DNA of 64,000 nucleotides from Oasisia sp. SBJ-2009 (lineage: Eukaryota; Annelida; Polychaeta; Sabellida; Siboglinidae). How positions within the stretch are numbered: the stretch's first letter is position 1; the number at the start of each line of letters is the position of its first letter. A program made the position numbers and the translations under genes. Shown one piece after another: positions 24,010 through 39,000 of the stretch. The DNA is taken from the NCBI GenBank assembly GCA_964017155.1, contig OZ024854.1, forward strand, positions 21,119,869 through 21,183,868, given 5' to 3'. The notes below the pieces were generated by a model, which was given only the letters and a program-made list of their open reading frames with translations, did not search any database and was not told the DNA's origin.

Positions 24010-27000
24010 GTGAGTTACTTTTTAAACTTTTATGCTTACACCTTGGACTGGCATTTCATTTGTCATTTGAAGTTTTCGAGCCAACCTCCCAATCTTAATT
24101 AAAAGGCAGAGAAGGTGATACAACTAAAAGTTCAGTAGTTCACGTTTTTATTTCGTAGCTAGTGTCCAGGTTTATATTCCTTGTCATGAAGTAGCTAGGA
24201 CCTAGGTTTATACGAAGTTATGCAGACTTCAAGCAGGACAGGGTGACAGGGTCTCGTGTGGCAGTCTTTCGTAGAGCCAATGCCATGGTTTACTAATTAT
24301 TTTGGTATATTTGTCATCACACTAACCCTATCACTAAACATAGGAATATGGCAAACAGTTGTGCAGTGACATTTCATTAATAAAATAATTAACAGCATAG
24401 TCTATGGCCCATAGTCAGCCAGATACACTGTATAGCCTATGGCAGTGCTGTCTATTAGCGTCAAGTAATTATTATACATACAATGATACATATATATTTC
24501 GCACATAAATTTTCTTATTTGTAACACTTTTACAGTTGTTCATATTTTAGCTCTAGTATAGGTTCACGATAAGCCATTAGCCTTAGAACTTGCTAAGTTG
24601 AATATAAATTCAGTCCAGAAAGAAAATGATGGGTGCTCTTTAAAACAAAAGCGCAAAGAACAAAATTATATATATATATATATATGTTGCTAAGAGTAAG
24701 CCCTATTCCTGGCCATCTCCAAGAGACCATACTTGACTGCATATAATTTTTTGTACTGCAATGTAGATACAGCAGGGTAAGAGGGTGTAGACTGTAGACA
24801 CAGCAGGGTAAGAGGGTGTATACTGTAGACACAGTGGCCAGTGCTCAGGGTAAGAGTGTGTAAACTGTGTTGATACAGCAGGGTAAGGGGGTGTAAACTG
24901 TGTTGATACAGCAGGGTAAGAGGATGTAAATTGTGTAGATACAGCAGGGTAAGAGGGTGTAAACTGTGTTGATACAGCCGGGTAAGAGGGTGTAAACTGT
25001 GTAGATACAGCAGGGTAAGAGGATGTAAATTGTGTATTATGGTTGTGACTGGGATAAATGTGAATGGTGAGGCAATAAATGGAACCTGGGTGAATCAGAA
25101 GACAGTAGATAGGGTCCATGTCTGTGTGGTGTGATGTAACATGGCTCCATGGGCTGTTAACTGACACTACACAGTACACAAGGTTGTGACATGCTTATGA
25201 TAGCTGCACCAGGTTCTAGTAGAGCTGCTATTTGATCATGGCAGATGACTTAGTTCCTTGCCAGCTCTCAGATGTCTGCACCAAAAGGCATGTGCTAATT
25301 GCATTGAATTGGTGTGTGGGTGATCCCCTCTTGGGGAAATCCCCCTAGTTTACACTGAAGACAGTTCATTGAAAAGTGTTAGAAGTGTGACTGATTCTCA
25401 ATCACTGATTATTTATTGTTCTACTGTAGACACCCATTGTAGTAATCACATATCCCTCAAAGTACTGTGATATCTTAATTACAACCAGAACACAATCAAA
25501 ACTGGCCAATGTTTATAAAAATTGTAGGTAATTTAAATAGTTTACTTAATATATTGTCATTTGTTTGTAGTCTTACACTTTACAGTATTCATTTGTGGTA
25601 TAATAAGTATCCGTAATGCTAGAATTGCATATTTAACTAACTATCACTTTATGAATCACAACTAGTTCTGTGCATAATCATTGACTCATGTACATAATTA
25701 TTATGACTGTGATGTCAAATTGCTACTGAAGTATAAACCCATTTGGTTGTGACTTATATGCATTATTGTAGTGTACTTAGACATGTATGTTAAACGAGTC
25801 ACCATGTTAAACATGCAGATCATCTCTGTATGGCATCTGAAGTTGCAACATTCCATGGTAAGTTAATAATATCCACTGGTAGCTATGATGCTGATCTAGA
25901 AACTTTAGTAGTACCCTTCCTGTGGTGTACTGTATCATCCGTAGAGATAAGGTTCAAAGCATGTCTTAGGACAGGACCAGGTAAACTGTGTTATCTGTGG
26001 AGCAGGAAACACACCCGAGTTCTCTCACAGTCGTACTCAGAAAAAGTTTGAACATGTGGAACGCAGGGACAGAATATAGTTCCAATAGAGTTTGAACTTT
26101 GAATTCAATCTATTTTATTAATTTACACATGTATATTTGTGGTTAAGCTCAATCTGAACATTGTGCTAAGTATATTTGCCAGCATACTAATTATTTTAGA
26201 AATAAAAGTACAATTTGCACATACATTATATAAAATTAACGCTTACATGTATAATGCCCAGTTAATATATTTTGTGATTTGATGACCAGACAATATAACT
26301 GAAGTAAAGACTTACTTTATGATTATTTCTATCATATAGCCACCTTATCTGTATATGATTAACGTGGGACAATCCAAAATGATTAATGTAACTAATTTAT
26401 ATACCGTACAGCAAATTAGTCCCGGGAGTACAGAGACTGGCCTAGCCCTGTGACTATGAGTGCCAGTCACAGTAAGGTAGTATATTTTCCAGATATTTCA
26501 ATCTTCTTGCCTAACTATGTACACTACATAGCTGAAGTCACACATATGTCATGTGACCTAAATTTCATATAGATAACTTGTGTATAATTGTACATGGCTG
26601 GTGACAGTAATTGTTTTTGATAGCTACTGCGACATTCTGTTTTGCCAGCATTTTTTATTTAATGTTTACCTGTCACACAGCGACTGTATTATCAATTTAT
26701 CAATGTGCAGAAATTATGGCTATGTTAGTATGTACATGCAATTTGCAATTTCCTAATAACTGCTAAATTGAGTATGCCAATAGGAATTAATTAAGTTTGT
26801 TATTTGTGTTCTGTAAATGTCAAACAAAAGAAGACATGTACATTTCTCATTCATAACAGTCGGTGTTCATGTGAGCGTGTCAGTGATGTCATGCATATGC
26901 TCACAGCGTCACAGTGGGACAGCTAATTACAGATTGGCCGTGATATAAGCTTCACAACATAACTGAGTATGGGTTATTGATTGGGGACAACTGACTGCAC

Positions 27001-30000
27001 TAGTTGACTAGACAGGTGTGATGTCGTTCCACCTGACCTCTCTGTTGTCCTGTTTAGACCTCGTCATCTACTTTGCCCTGTGATGAGCAGTAATTTCATT
27101 AACTTTAGTTTGACCATATCTCAGGAAGTATTGCTACAGGTTGCATAAAATATTATATATCTAAAAGTAATAATGACGTGTGCGGATATAACGTCTGCCA
27201 AATGTGTGTAGTTTACTGTGTACATGACATGGGCAGGTGAATATGTGTGTCTGCATGAGTGTACATGCTTGTGTGCATATACTTGTGCAAGTTATGGACA
27301 CAAAATTATCAAAACTCAAATTAATATCTAGCTGCCAACTGGCGCTCCCATGGCTATTTTACGAAGAACATCACTGCACAGTGGTTGCAATTATTTTTGA
27401 GATTCACCACAATAATCATCACTCGTCGTTGTGTGTCTGTAGTCTGCCCGTCATTCCTGTAGCACTCAACCCAGTAAAAAGTATGGAACCTTTTATCAGA
27501 AGAACTAACAAATAGTTATTGACACAACCTTAGTGCTTCTATGCCACTGTCAACATTGTGTCAGAAGTCAGTGTTCTCTGATAAGGTGTTGTTTGTGTTT
27601 GGTGTGAACAGGAGCCCCATGTAGAGCTGTGTCACTCATACTCCACAGGTCCACACTGTCCTGTAGAGTTCCGTGTACTGTCTGCTCTGTAGACTATGAA
27701 ACCATTCTCAGTAACATTCTGATGAACTCATAACCCAGATTTTAGACTTCTAAAGGTAAAACTGATATTGTACTTTTAGTGCACTAAGATGGCCCACTAG
27801 GAGACTTATCAACATGACATGGAAATAGTGTATGTGATGATACAATGGTGAACCATGACTATGTGCGTTGTAAAAAATTCCTTATCTAGTTAATTACAAT
27901 GACATTCTGCTTGGTGATTCCGTAGACTTATGGTTTCATTGTTATTGTGAAACGGTATTATATCATTCTGTATAATGGTCTAGTGGGACTATTCACAGCA
28001 CTCTAGATAGTCATAGGTCCTGAAAACATGGTCCAGGATTTTGATCTGTCACACAATGATCATGATTCAATACAATTTGTGAATTGGACAGATGTGTGCA
28101 TTTAATTATTTATCAGTACTCTGTCCAGTGTGTCCAGCAGGGAGGATATAACTGGTGTCTGTTATGTTTAGGTCAGTGCTACACATGTAGGTCAGTGGTC
28201 TCCGCCACACAACACAGTCCATGCCTCATTCCTCAAACAGTAACATGCCTGTTGAGACTGGGGTGTAACTGTATATTAAGATGTCTCATTCACGAGTTAT
28301 TAACCAGCATATGTGGAGACCACAGTAGTAGATGTGAGATAAGTGGGGTACATTGTTGGGGTGTGTTGTGGGTCAATGGTGCGTGGTTATACACTACATA
28401 CACTACACACCACTCCAACTGTAGGGCTCTACTTGGCAGCAGTGAGCAGCGGGCGGGGCAGTAGGTCACAGCATCAACACAGCTCTGTCCACCTCCCTCT
28501 GCCAACTACCCTCGGCTAAACACGGCTGGAAGTACAGAAAAAATAACTTCATACGTCATACCATATCAGATGATCATAACATTACAAAGTCTGATTGATC
28601 TGATTCACAGTACATCTGGTTGTAATAAATGACAGTTGGAACGTTGCAAGTATTCAGTCCACTCGTTGTAGATGTCTGCATCTTGGACATGTATGGGTTT
28701 TTAATTGAAAGATTAACCAAACAGTAAATAGGCTAGAATATAAAAATTAAATAATCCAATCAAAAATGAGTGAATTATTACACTGCAGATATCATCAATT
28801 CATGTGACTGGAAGACATCACCATGATGACCGTAGAAGTTGTAAATAAATGTAAAGATTCAGGACTCTGCTCAGTGTTTACATTCTATACTGGAACTTCT
28901 GGAAGTTATATTAGTTAATACAAACAGATTCCTTTGGCAGCCCAAAAATCTTTGAAATTATATGCTCAGTGTTTCAACAAACGTAAAGGGTTAGGACCAT
29001 TAGACATTCTCAAGATCCTTGTATGGTACAAAAAGAAAGTAACTTTTGAAAATAGCAGGAACTAAGTCTAAGTGGAGTAGAATTACCCTGTACTTGGTAA
29101 GGAGATAAGCATTATCAAAAAGACATCAAATAAATAACGGTAATTTAATTCTGATGCTGATGTATTAATGCTGATGGCATGAATTCATTTTGGTTGTGGC
29201 AACTGCAATGGCCTGAAGTTTTAACTTTTAGAACAGACTAAATCGCAAGAAAAACTGGTTCTGGTTCTGACATGTCATCAACATGAAGTCCTGGAGTGTC
29301 TGTCTAATGTGTGGGCAGTGTTCAAGACACACGCTGTCAGCCTTTAGTTGGGACACAAAACAGTCACAGGGGATGTCATTCACATTCAGAGCATCAGCTG
29401 CAGGGAAGTAAATGTGGGGATGAATGGGTAAACTCATTCTGATAAGAGAGTTTGGTGAGTGCCTGCTGAGGTCACTCAAGTGTTGGACACAGTCAGTGGA
29501 TGTTTATGTCATTACTCCTGGTATGCTGGATGTTGTGGTCACTAGACTCCCACTCACTGGTCACAGAAGGTGACAGTCTGTGGCTGTGTGTAGCTTGCTC
29601 ATTATTTATGACATTCCAGCATAGCCCTATATTTGATAGAGGTGGTAGATTTGATGATCATCATGTTTAATACATTTTATCAAAAAAATTGGAGTGGCAT
29701 TAAAAGTCCAAGACAACAGTTACTGAAATGTAGATTGAAATCAGAATCCAAATTTTCATGTGAATTGGGGACACTGTCATATGTTTATGGGTCTGAATGA
29801 CAGGCAGAAACAATTATATGTCGTGTGGGAATGACATAAAAAATGTGTCTGGGACACTTTCATGTTGTGTCATTTCCTGCCCATACCAAAGGCTACAGAG
29901 GCCGACTAATTGGATAATTTGTTAGTAAATGCACACAAATCGATGTTGCTGGGTGCATTGGCAGTTGGCATTGAGACAGCTGTCCGGGGAGTGATGCTGT

Positions 30001-33000
30001 GTGGTTCACTTGCTACCACCCACATGGGTCCCATGGGCCACATATATATGTAGGTTAGCAGTATTATATCATTTTTAGATTGCTTTTAAAACCATTCAGT
30101 TCTCAGCTTGAATTTCTACAAAACGTAGATGTAGTGGATTTTTTCGTATTGCATTCATGATTGGTATTAAATTGTACTGTTCTCATGGAGGTATTGTTAT
30201 TGCTGTAGCTAAATAATAATCCTGAATTATCAAATAGTTGATCATGCTACTTTGTAATGTGAACAAGAGGTGGGAGATGGCAATCATGAATCATAACACC
30301 AGGAGGAGTAGGGTTGTGGAGCAGTGGCCACACTGAGACACACTGATAGGCCAGGTAGGGTTCAGTAAGCACCCTAATTGATATTTAAATACTAAAAGTC
30401 TGTTCAGACTGCCCACATAACTTATAGCCCTCTTGGCTGTCTTGGCTGTCACCTTGTGACAAAACAACTGTGGTAAGTGTTTATGTTTCATGTTAGATCA
30501 CAGTTTAAAAAAGCAAATAACATTCTGCCCTTAGCACGCTACCTTGAATATATAGCCCAGGCAGTCAGGCAGTAACAAAGATCAATAATTAATTAGTGCA
30601 TTTCGTAACTTGAGAACATGCCTGGCAGTAAGCGAAACTGATGAATTGCATGTTTGATATATAAGGGTTTGTTGTACAGGAATGTCAGGAAATATGATGA
30701 CATGTACAATTATAATGCCCCAATTCTCCCATCTCGGAGAACAAATTAACACTATTGCTGGTGGAATTATAATATTTGTCCTCAAATATAAATAAATTGG
30801 ATTAAAGAAGTAACAAATTAATATGATGAATAAAGAATGTCAATTGTCATAACAAATAAAGGTTAATTTGTTTCAGTGTGTCGTAAAACTGGTATACATT
30901 GTTTATTTCAAAGTGTTATTTTATAGGTCACAATAACATGTTATGTTTCTAAAAGGATAGTGAGATGTCAATATTTAAAATACAACCAGGCAATAAAATA
31001 TTCAATACCGCAATCATAAAAAAGAACCATTTGAACAGTTTAATATCAATGTCTGCTGAATGTAACCCACTGAGTTGAGTGCTTTGATACAACCTGACTA
31101 AAGCTGCTAGCCCATACGTCATGGGAATCAAGAGACATGTCTATTGCAAGTGAGACATGAATGTCAATTGGTGCTGCAGCGAATCACTTGGGTTCTGTGC
31201 AGTCTTTTCATTGGATCTTTCCTCTTGTGGTCAATATAACCCTATTACAGTTGGCTCCAGTGCTGTGTTACAATAACAGCATTATCACTGGTATTTTTAT
31301 CTTCACAAGCTGTAGTAAAAGTAGAAAGTAATGATCGATGATTGCTGTGGACTTGTGGTCAGCCGTGTCTGTTGTCTGCACAAAATGAGTCATAAAGTTT
31401 AAAGTTGGCTGCAGTAAAATTAATGATATTGCCTGTGGGCCTGTGGCCGCATAAGTGTTATGGTTGTAGGTGTCTACATTGTATTATTTAAAGCTTGTTT
31501 ACTTTGAGGCTCTGCCAGGACTTGACATTCTGTCGCTGTCAGTGCATACATCACATACATACATGTACATTCCTGGCTGTTGGGATCTTAATTTTACACT
31601 TGATGTCTTTAGATCGGCTGAGTGTAGCTTGGCTCAGGCAGTAACTTCAAATTTAGACTTCAATATTTGTGTGTGTATCAAAGTTGTCACTAATTCTGTT
31701 TCACAGTTATAGCCTGCCCTGGTAGAATATAATTATTAATTTACTGCCATGTACTGCCACTGTAATAATTCCCATTTTTTTTATATTGTTTTCAAAACTG
31801 ACTGCAGGCATTGGAACTCAAATGTTTGTTCTCTTAAATTGTAATGATTTTAAGCTCTCGATTCCTCCCTTTTTCCACCCATTTCCCTCTCCAGCTCCTT
31901 CATTACCCATCCTCTCCATCCTTGGAACTGTCTGTCTCTCCCTCCCTCCCTCCCTCCCTCCCTCCCTCCCTCCCTACCTCCTTTGCTCCTTCCTTCCCTT
32001 TCCCCCTCCCCCATCTCTGTCTCTTCCAGCCAGTCTTTTTCACTTATTTTCTCTAGCAGTTGTAATGTCTAGAATGATACATCAATTGAATGTTAATCAT
32101 ACTTCCTTGAGCACTGACAGTGTTCTTGTTCTGCTTCCTAGTTCAGTGTCAGTGTTATTCCTGACAGAATGTGGATGGTCTCCTTGACTTGATTTAGTGC
32201 CTCCTCCACAGTGTGAAATCACACATCACAAGTTCACATCTAAACAGTCTCGCAGTGTTAGAAAGTAAAGCGCCCCAAGGGCCCACCCTTCAGGTGAAGC
32301 ACTACACTGCTGTACATATAAACCCTGCATTAGTGCTGTTTACTGGCTGCAGTCATTTTAATCCCACATAATGCCACTGCTCCATGACTTCAATCAAGAC
32401 GTGACCCCAGTCGTGACCTCCTGGCCAGTGTGGTAGAAAATAGGGACCACATCATAATTATAGTTGCACTCAGGAACCTTGATAATGATAGTGTGTTAAA
32501 TATTGACCTAGAATTAATGCTGTAATGTCTGAGATATGGAAGCCCACCAGACAGACTGCTTTGCAGCATTCTTGAGTTTGACTACCCCCAGGGTAATTGT
32601 AGAGCTCCCTGCATTGAACTTTGGAGGTTTAATGACTCTAGATCTAAATTACATTTTAGTATTAACTAGACACATAAGTTTTATTATTTAAAAATCATAT
32701 ACTAGACTACTAGTATGTGTATTCAGAGCTATGTTTGCAGTTAAAATATATTTTGAATGATGAAGGGACTCTCTTTAAAATAATTGTAAAATATGTAACT
32801 TGGATCCCTGTTGTGTGTGCCACCCAAACTGTAGTGCAGTAGAACCTTGTGATACACCCACTTTTGTCGAATCCCATTGTCCTAATTATTAAGTTTCATT
32901 TTAAAAGTACCTTTCTTTCAATTAACATGAATGTCATTGAAAAAAAAAAAAATCTTAAAATGGCATTATCATTGGCACTGTCTGTTCGGCAGCATGAAAA

Positions 33001-36000
33001 ATGGATGCAACTTTGCAGTAAATGTTATGTAATGATACAAAGCTGTACTGCTCAACTTGGGCCTACCTGTACCTGGCCTGATGACCTGTAACTGTTGTAG
33101 GCGTCCATGGACCTACCTCCGGACAAGGCCAATGTACTGAGGAAGTATGACGACGACAAGAAGTGGGACCTCATCTGTGACCAGGTCAGTGTCTGTCTGT
33201 GTCATCTGTAAGTCATCTGGTTAGTTCATCTGTTCATTTGTCTCCATGTCCGCCTGTCTGGTCATCCATCTGTCACCTGACTCCTGTCTAGTTGTCTCTT
33301 ATTGTGTCTGCCTCACATTGTATTTTGTGTGAAGATATCCCAGTACTACACCGGGTTGAGTACTGAACCTAAGTACTCGAGTACTGTGAAGTACTCCCAA
33401 AGTATTTGTATTTGTTATGATTTTAAAACAAGAATGAATATGTTAATGCTAGCAAACAAATAAAAGTGTGAATAAAAAGTATTTTTGTAAAACAAATTGG
33501 TACTGACTGAAATACCAACAGGTATGAGTGACAAGTACTTCAGCCCCAAACCTAGTTACTACTATATGCAGCCAACTTGCTTGTTAACGTAGGCAGACTC
33601 AGTCTATCCATCTTCTATGAATGTGGCTGCTCACACATGTTTAGTTCCACTTCATAACGTGTGGCACCTTTTTACTGGTCCTATGTGTGAATGCATGTGA
33701 AGGTTGTAACCACATGACAAAACACGTCAAACAGTTGGTTGTCACATGAGGGTGACTCACGAGTAACTAACCTGCTGGGGTTCCTCACCCATGTCACATG
33801 ATCTATCCTCCCCTCATTAACCTTGTACACCTTGTCACTGATGTCATCTTAATACGTCATCATAACACATTTCATCATAACACATGTCCCATTCATTTAG
33901 TTTTCATTCCAGATTGTACTTGGCAAGAAGATGTTACATAACCCTGCCATCTGTTTCCAGTTAATCCAAGGTTTGGTTGTTTTGGCCATAGTATCTGAGA
34001 CTTGATTCACAGGACTAGTATGGACTAGTATGTGATTGGACATTATTTATTCCCAGTTTCAAGATATGTAAAAGCAACTCAGCAATGTCCCACTTTCATC
34101 ACTGCTGAATCTCTGCAGAAAAAATGACTTACATACTAATAACATTAAGTTTTCCTATAAAATTAATAACTCATCATTGACACATGTGTATGGAGTGTCA
34201 ACGTTCTAGTATGTTTCTGTTGTTTATTGTGTGTACATAAACCAACAGTAACTACTGTCTAAAGACCACTGGACCTGACAGATGATTTCCAAGAAGACAG
34301 TCAGTGGGTGCCACTGTATGCCAGAACCTTGTGTTTGTCAGAGTCCTGATGTGACAGGGCTGCTACAGACAGTGATGTAGGTGTCAAATGCATCCGCTTT
34401 CCCTTCCTGTGTCTGTGGTAGATGAGGAAGAATTCGTAATATACATGAGTAATTTGAACATGTTTTTCTAGACTATCAGTTTCTTTTTTAAAGGTTACAT
34501 TTCCACAGCCTCCGAAGTGTGTCCCTCCAGGAACACATTTGTGTCAAGGGTGCATGCAACAAGAAGTTGCACTAAGTGTTACATAACACAGTAACCTCCC
34601 AGTGGATGCTGCTTGCCTGGCAGCAGTAACACAGAGATGACACAGGCAGCAATTACATTACTTGCCTCTCCTGGTCCAGCTGTGAGCCTTCCCAGAGCAG
34701 GCAGTGCTCCAGAGATTGGACACAACTCACAGAAATAGACTACAAACAGGCCAATGTGAATCTCACATTCATAGGAAGACATCGTTACTTATGGGATACC
34801 AGTAAACCTTGGTTAAAACCAACTACAACGGCAGTGTCAGCCTTGTTATATACTATGCCAATCTGACATGTCCAAGGCCATACCAGGCCAATCTGACATG
34901 TCCAAGGCCATACCAGGCCAATCTGACACTTTCAAGGCCATACCAGGCCAATCTGACACGTTCAAGGCCATACCAGTCCAATCTGACATGTCCAAGGCCA
35001 TACCAGGCCAATCTGACATGTCCAAGGCCATACCACGCCTATCTGACATGTCCAAGGCCATACCACGCCTATCTGACATGTCCAAGGCCATACCAGGCCT
35101 ATCTGACATGTCCAAGGCCTTACCAGGCCAACCTGACACATCCAAGGATATACCAGGCCAATCTGACATGTCCAAGGCCATACCAGGCCAATCTGACACG
35201 TCCAAGGATATACCAGGCCAATTTGACATGTCCACGGCCATACCAGGCCTATCTGACATATCCAAGGTCATACCAGGCCAATCTGACGCGTCCAAGGCCA
35301 TACCAGGCCAGTCTGACACGTCCAAGGCCATACCAGGCCAATCAGATATATTCTGCACCATATCATGCCATTGTGATTGGCTTTAGATGATGGCGGTGCC
35401 ATCGAATGACGACATGTATACTTGGCTTTGGGGATGTATGTCTAAAATTAGCAGGTCTCACGACATAGAGACCACCCAATGTGACATTTGTTTTTTCGGG
35501 GTCATCCATTATCATGATCAAACATGTGATTAGATCATTTATGTGATACACTTACGTGTATAACCTGAAAAAATCACATGAATGAGTGTTCAATGTGAAA
35601 GTACTGTACTTGCTTGTGTTCCTAGTGCAACAAGATTGATTCTGTAGGTAGCAATCTTGTTAGCACAACAGCAACAGTTGATGCAGGTGTAGATGCACAC
35701 TAATGTCCACAGAGGTCAGACTGAAGACTGACACACATCCACTGAAGTCACACTGACACACATCCACTGAAGTCACACTGACACACATAAAACACCAGAC
35801 TGACAGACAGATTTCCATCCATACCAGATAGATGTTCACTGACATACACCTACAGTACACAGACTGAAAGATGCCCACTGAGGCCAGACAGATATAAACA
35901 GACATCCATCGCAGCCACACTGACAGACATCCACTGAAACCAGACATGTGATGCCACGCTGACAGATGGCCATTGAAGCAAGACTGACAGTTGTCCGGAC

Positions 36001-39000
36001 ATTAGCTGAGCCAGACAGACCGACAGGTTGCCAGGGGTGTGGTGTCAGATAGCTGGTGCGTGACAGTGAATACTACCCTTGTTTCTGTCTGTGTGTAGGA
36101 CATGGTTTATTTTAGCATCCCCCAGATTTGGTTACTTTCCAAGTAATCCCACCTGTCTGTGGCGAGTGACACAACTGATCCATTCACCTGCATGCCTACA
36201 TAGTACACACCTCCCACAGCCACAGATAGTTAGCCCTGTGGGGGTGAATTAGACAAAAGCCCCTTGGAGCTACTTCTACATGTGGACAGGAAGCCACTGT
36301 CACCAGCACTGGTATTGTGTGATAACAGTGTCACTGGTGTGAATTAGCACTGGCAGTGACATAACTACACAGACGAGATTAATAATAACACACCATTATA
36401 ATGTAGTCAGGATTCATATTTCAAGGTCAGATTTAGCTCTATTTGGTTTCAGCACTTTTTGGCAGCTTGCAGCTAGCTGTCTTCGTCAGACTAACTACTA
36501 CTACATGATGAAATAATAGTTATTCTGTGTAGTGGCCCCCTCGCCCCCCCCCCCCCACAAGGTCAGTAATACTTTTGAAGAGGTCAAAACAACTGAAGTG
36601 GAATGGACAAAAACGGGTAAATTTGACTGAGTGACACAAACAAGTGTAAATATTTCAAACCTAATTTTTTTAATTAAAATATAAAATATGTTAGCAGTGG
36701 TGTACTAAAATTAATAACTGGCTAAACTATGCCAATAGCTGAATCAATGAATTAGTATTATACAGTTGTTTCTGATGTATTTCATGCCATCAAGTAATTA
36801 AAACATTCACAGTCATTATTGAACAAGATATCTACTGGCATTTTTATATTATGATCTGAATGATTACATAAAAGGTACAATAGTAGGAATGTAGGCAGTT
36901 GTATGAGATGCAGCTGTCGCTCAGCACTGAATGCAGGCACCAAGTTTTGTCTTCACTTGGTACAGCATCCAGACTGTAGCTGTGCTAGAATCATGTTTGT
37001 GTTAGGAAAATGGAGCTGCACTGTTGAATGAGGATGTCAATGGTGGCGTGTCCCAGATGATAAGTAGGCCAATAATATGCATTTCATCACCTCTTTCATT
37101 TCTAAATATGTCAGCTTTATTTGCGTAATTTTTTAAATAATGGTTTGTAGTACTGGTAGTTGCCAATTTTTACTTGAAATGTGTAAACAATGTTTGTAAA
37201 TTGCATTTTTTGGACAAACAAAAACAAAAAGACTATTTAGAAACACATGTTTGTGAACTCTAAGCATTATTTTTCAAATGCATCCAAAAACGATTTAATG
37301 TTTATTTCAAAAGTTGACAGCATTTCCCTTGTACCCCAGTATTTCTGAAAGACAAACACTAATCAATTTCACATAAAGCCAGCTGATTGCCTTTAGGTGA
37401 CCCACAAAGTTAGTTCCCGCATTGCCACCAGATGGCAGGTTGGAGTGGAAAAAGGCCTGTTCTGAGACATTCCCCAGAGAGAAGTGACTCCCACTGGTCT
37501 AGCTGTCTACTAGAGGCAGTGTTTGCTGCCACTCACTCTAGCCATGTTGTGTTTCACACTTTCTTGAACCTTGCTTCCAGTCCCCATAAACCTGCACTGG
37601 TCTGGTCTGCCTCGGATTAACCTCTGACCCCAGTAGGCGGAGGGCTATTCCAGGATGTAGTTTTTGTGCCACCCATGGCTACAGTTACAGGAGATAAGCA
37701 CATCCCACTGTGTACACTGTGACAGCTCACAACACACTCATCTGACACCTTCTGTGGCTGTACATGAATACACAGTTATGTATGGCAGTATTAGAGGAAG
37801 CTGACAGCAGGAATAGGAAGTTACACATGGCAGTATTATAATAAGTATTAAATAGAATGGATTATATTATATGGGTGGTATGTGGTCCTTCACTGTCACA
37901 TGTATTATATTTTGAAATATAAATAAGTTTTGGATTCGATCAGATGTTTGCAGCCCACGTTGATGGTTTCAGTTGATACTTGCTGTGTAAGGCCAGACTA
38001 CAGTAGAGTTTTCAGCTATATTTCAGTTAAATGCAGACTGTTAATGTGAACGTTACCCATTTGCAGCAAACAAATTAATAGCTATCCATAGCTGTAACTC
38101 TGTGCTGCTATCTAACTGCAGCAGTTATAATTAGAGTACCAATTAGATCCTTCAGATATCAGGGCACCTTATGTCATCTGACATTCCACAGTGCTGTAGT
38201 GAGCCAGGGCTAACATCTACAGATGAGTGTCACTGAGTGTACCTTGTATCTGCCTCAGTGCCTCTCTAGTGCTACAGTGCTTGTTTACCTTCGTCATGCT
38301 TCACTTTGATGTCCCCAATTAACTAGATGGGACAGTCAAGGACCACATACCACCCAATGTTGACAGTCCTTATGGGTAGTTTTATCTGTTTGTTTGTTGT
38401 CTTGGAACCAAATAGGTTTCACCCTGTGGCCTGTGTGCTAGACTGGGACATTCTTCATTACATCCAGTGTACTGCAGACACTAAACTGTACTGGAAGTAG
38501 TGATCAATGTCAGTTATAACCACAAGTGACACTTCCAATAAGCCTTCACACTCATATATTGACATCACATTTCATGAACATTTATGTAAATAAAATTGAC
38601 ACCATTTATGTTGTACTTTGACCTTGTATCACTACTGTTATTACTGTGGGTTATTCTATGTTGGTTATAATTATCAAATTTGTGTGTGTTGATTTGAGAT
38701 AAAGTCAAACTGGTGTGTTAATATGTAATGAATAAAAACATTTTCATTTGTTAATATTTTATATCATGTCAACACAGTGACACTCTGTGACAGTAATGTT
38801 TTCCCCAATAAAATGTGACAGCACCATTGATGACATCCCATATGTTATTTTAGTTATGATGTTTGATGGTAGGGTGTCTGCCTTCTTTTGAAACATTGCA
38901 AAATGTAACAATGTTGAAAATACAAATAAGTAATTATTATTTTTATTATGAGTTTACCTTGTTGAGAGCACTGCCCTGTGACGTTGTGTGTAACTGTCAG

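Larger units (their letters stand above)
24010..33100 (+). other. FMNL intron 1 (9.1 kb)
   Basis: AT-rich and CpG-poor. It holds a 33-bp tandem array at 24768-25040 and a polypyrimidine tract at 31855-32040. Short open frames (for example 25830-26051 and 28084-28464) show no motif. I see no nested gene. Confidence 0.6.

Noticed and set aside
34809..35390. Open frames of 170-193 codons in intron 2
   Set aside because: They are translations of a 30-bp minisatellite, open in several frames on both strands, with no flanking splice sites or homology.
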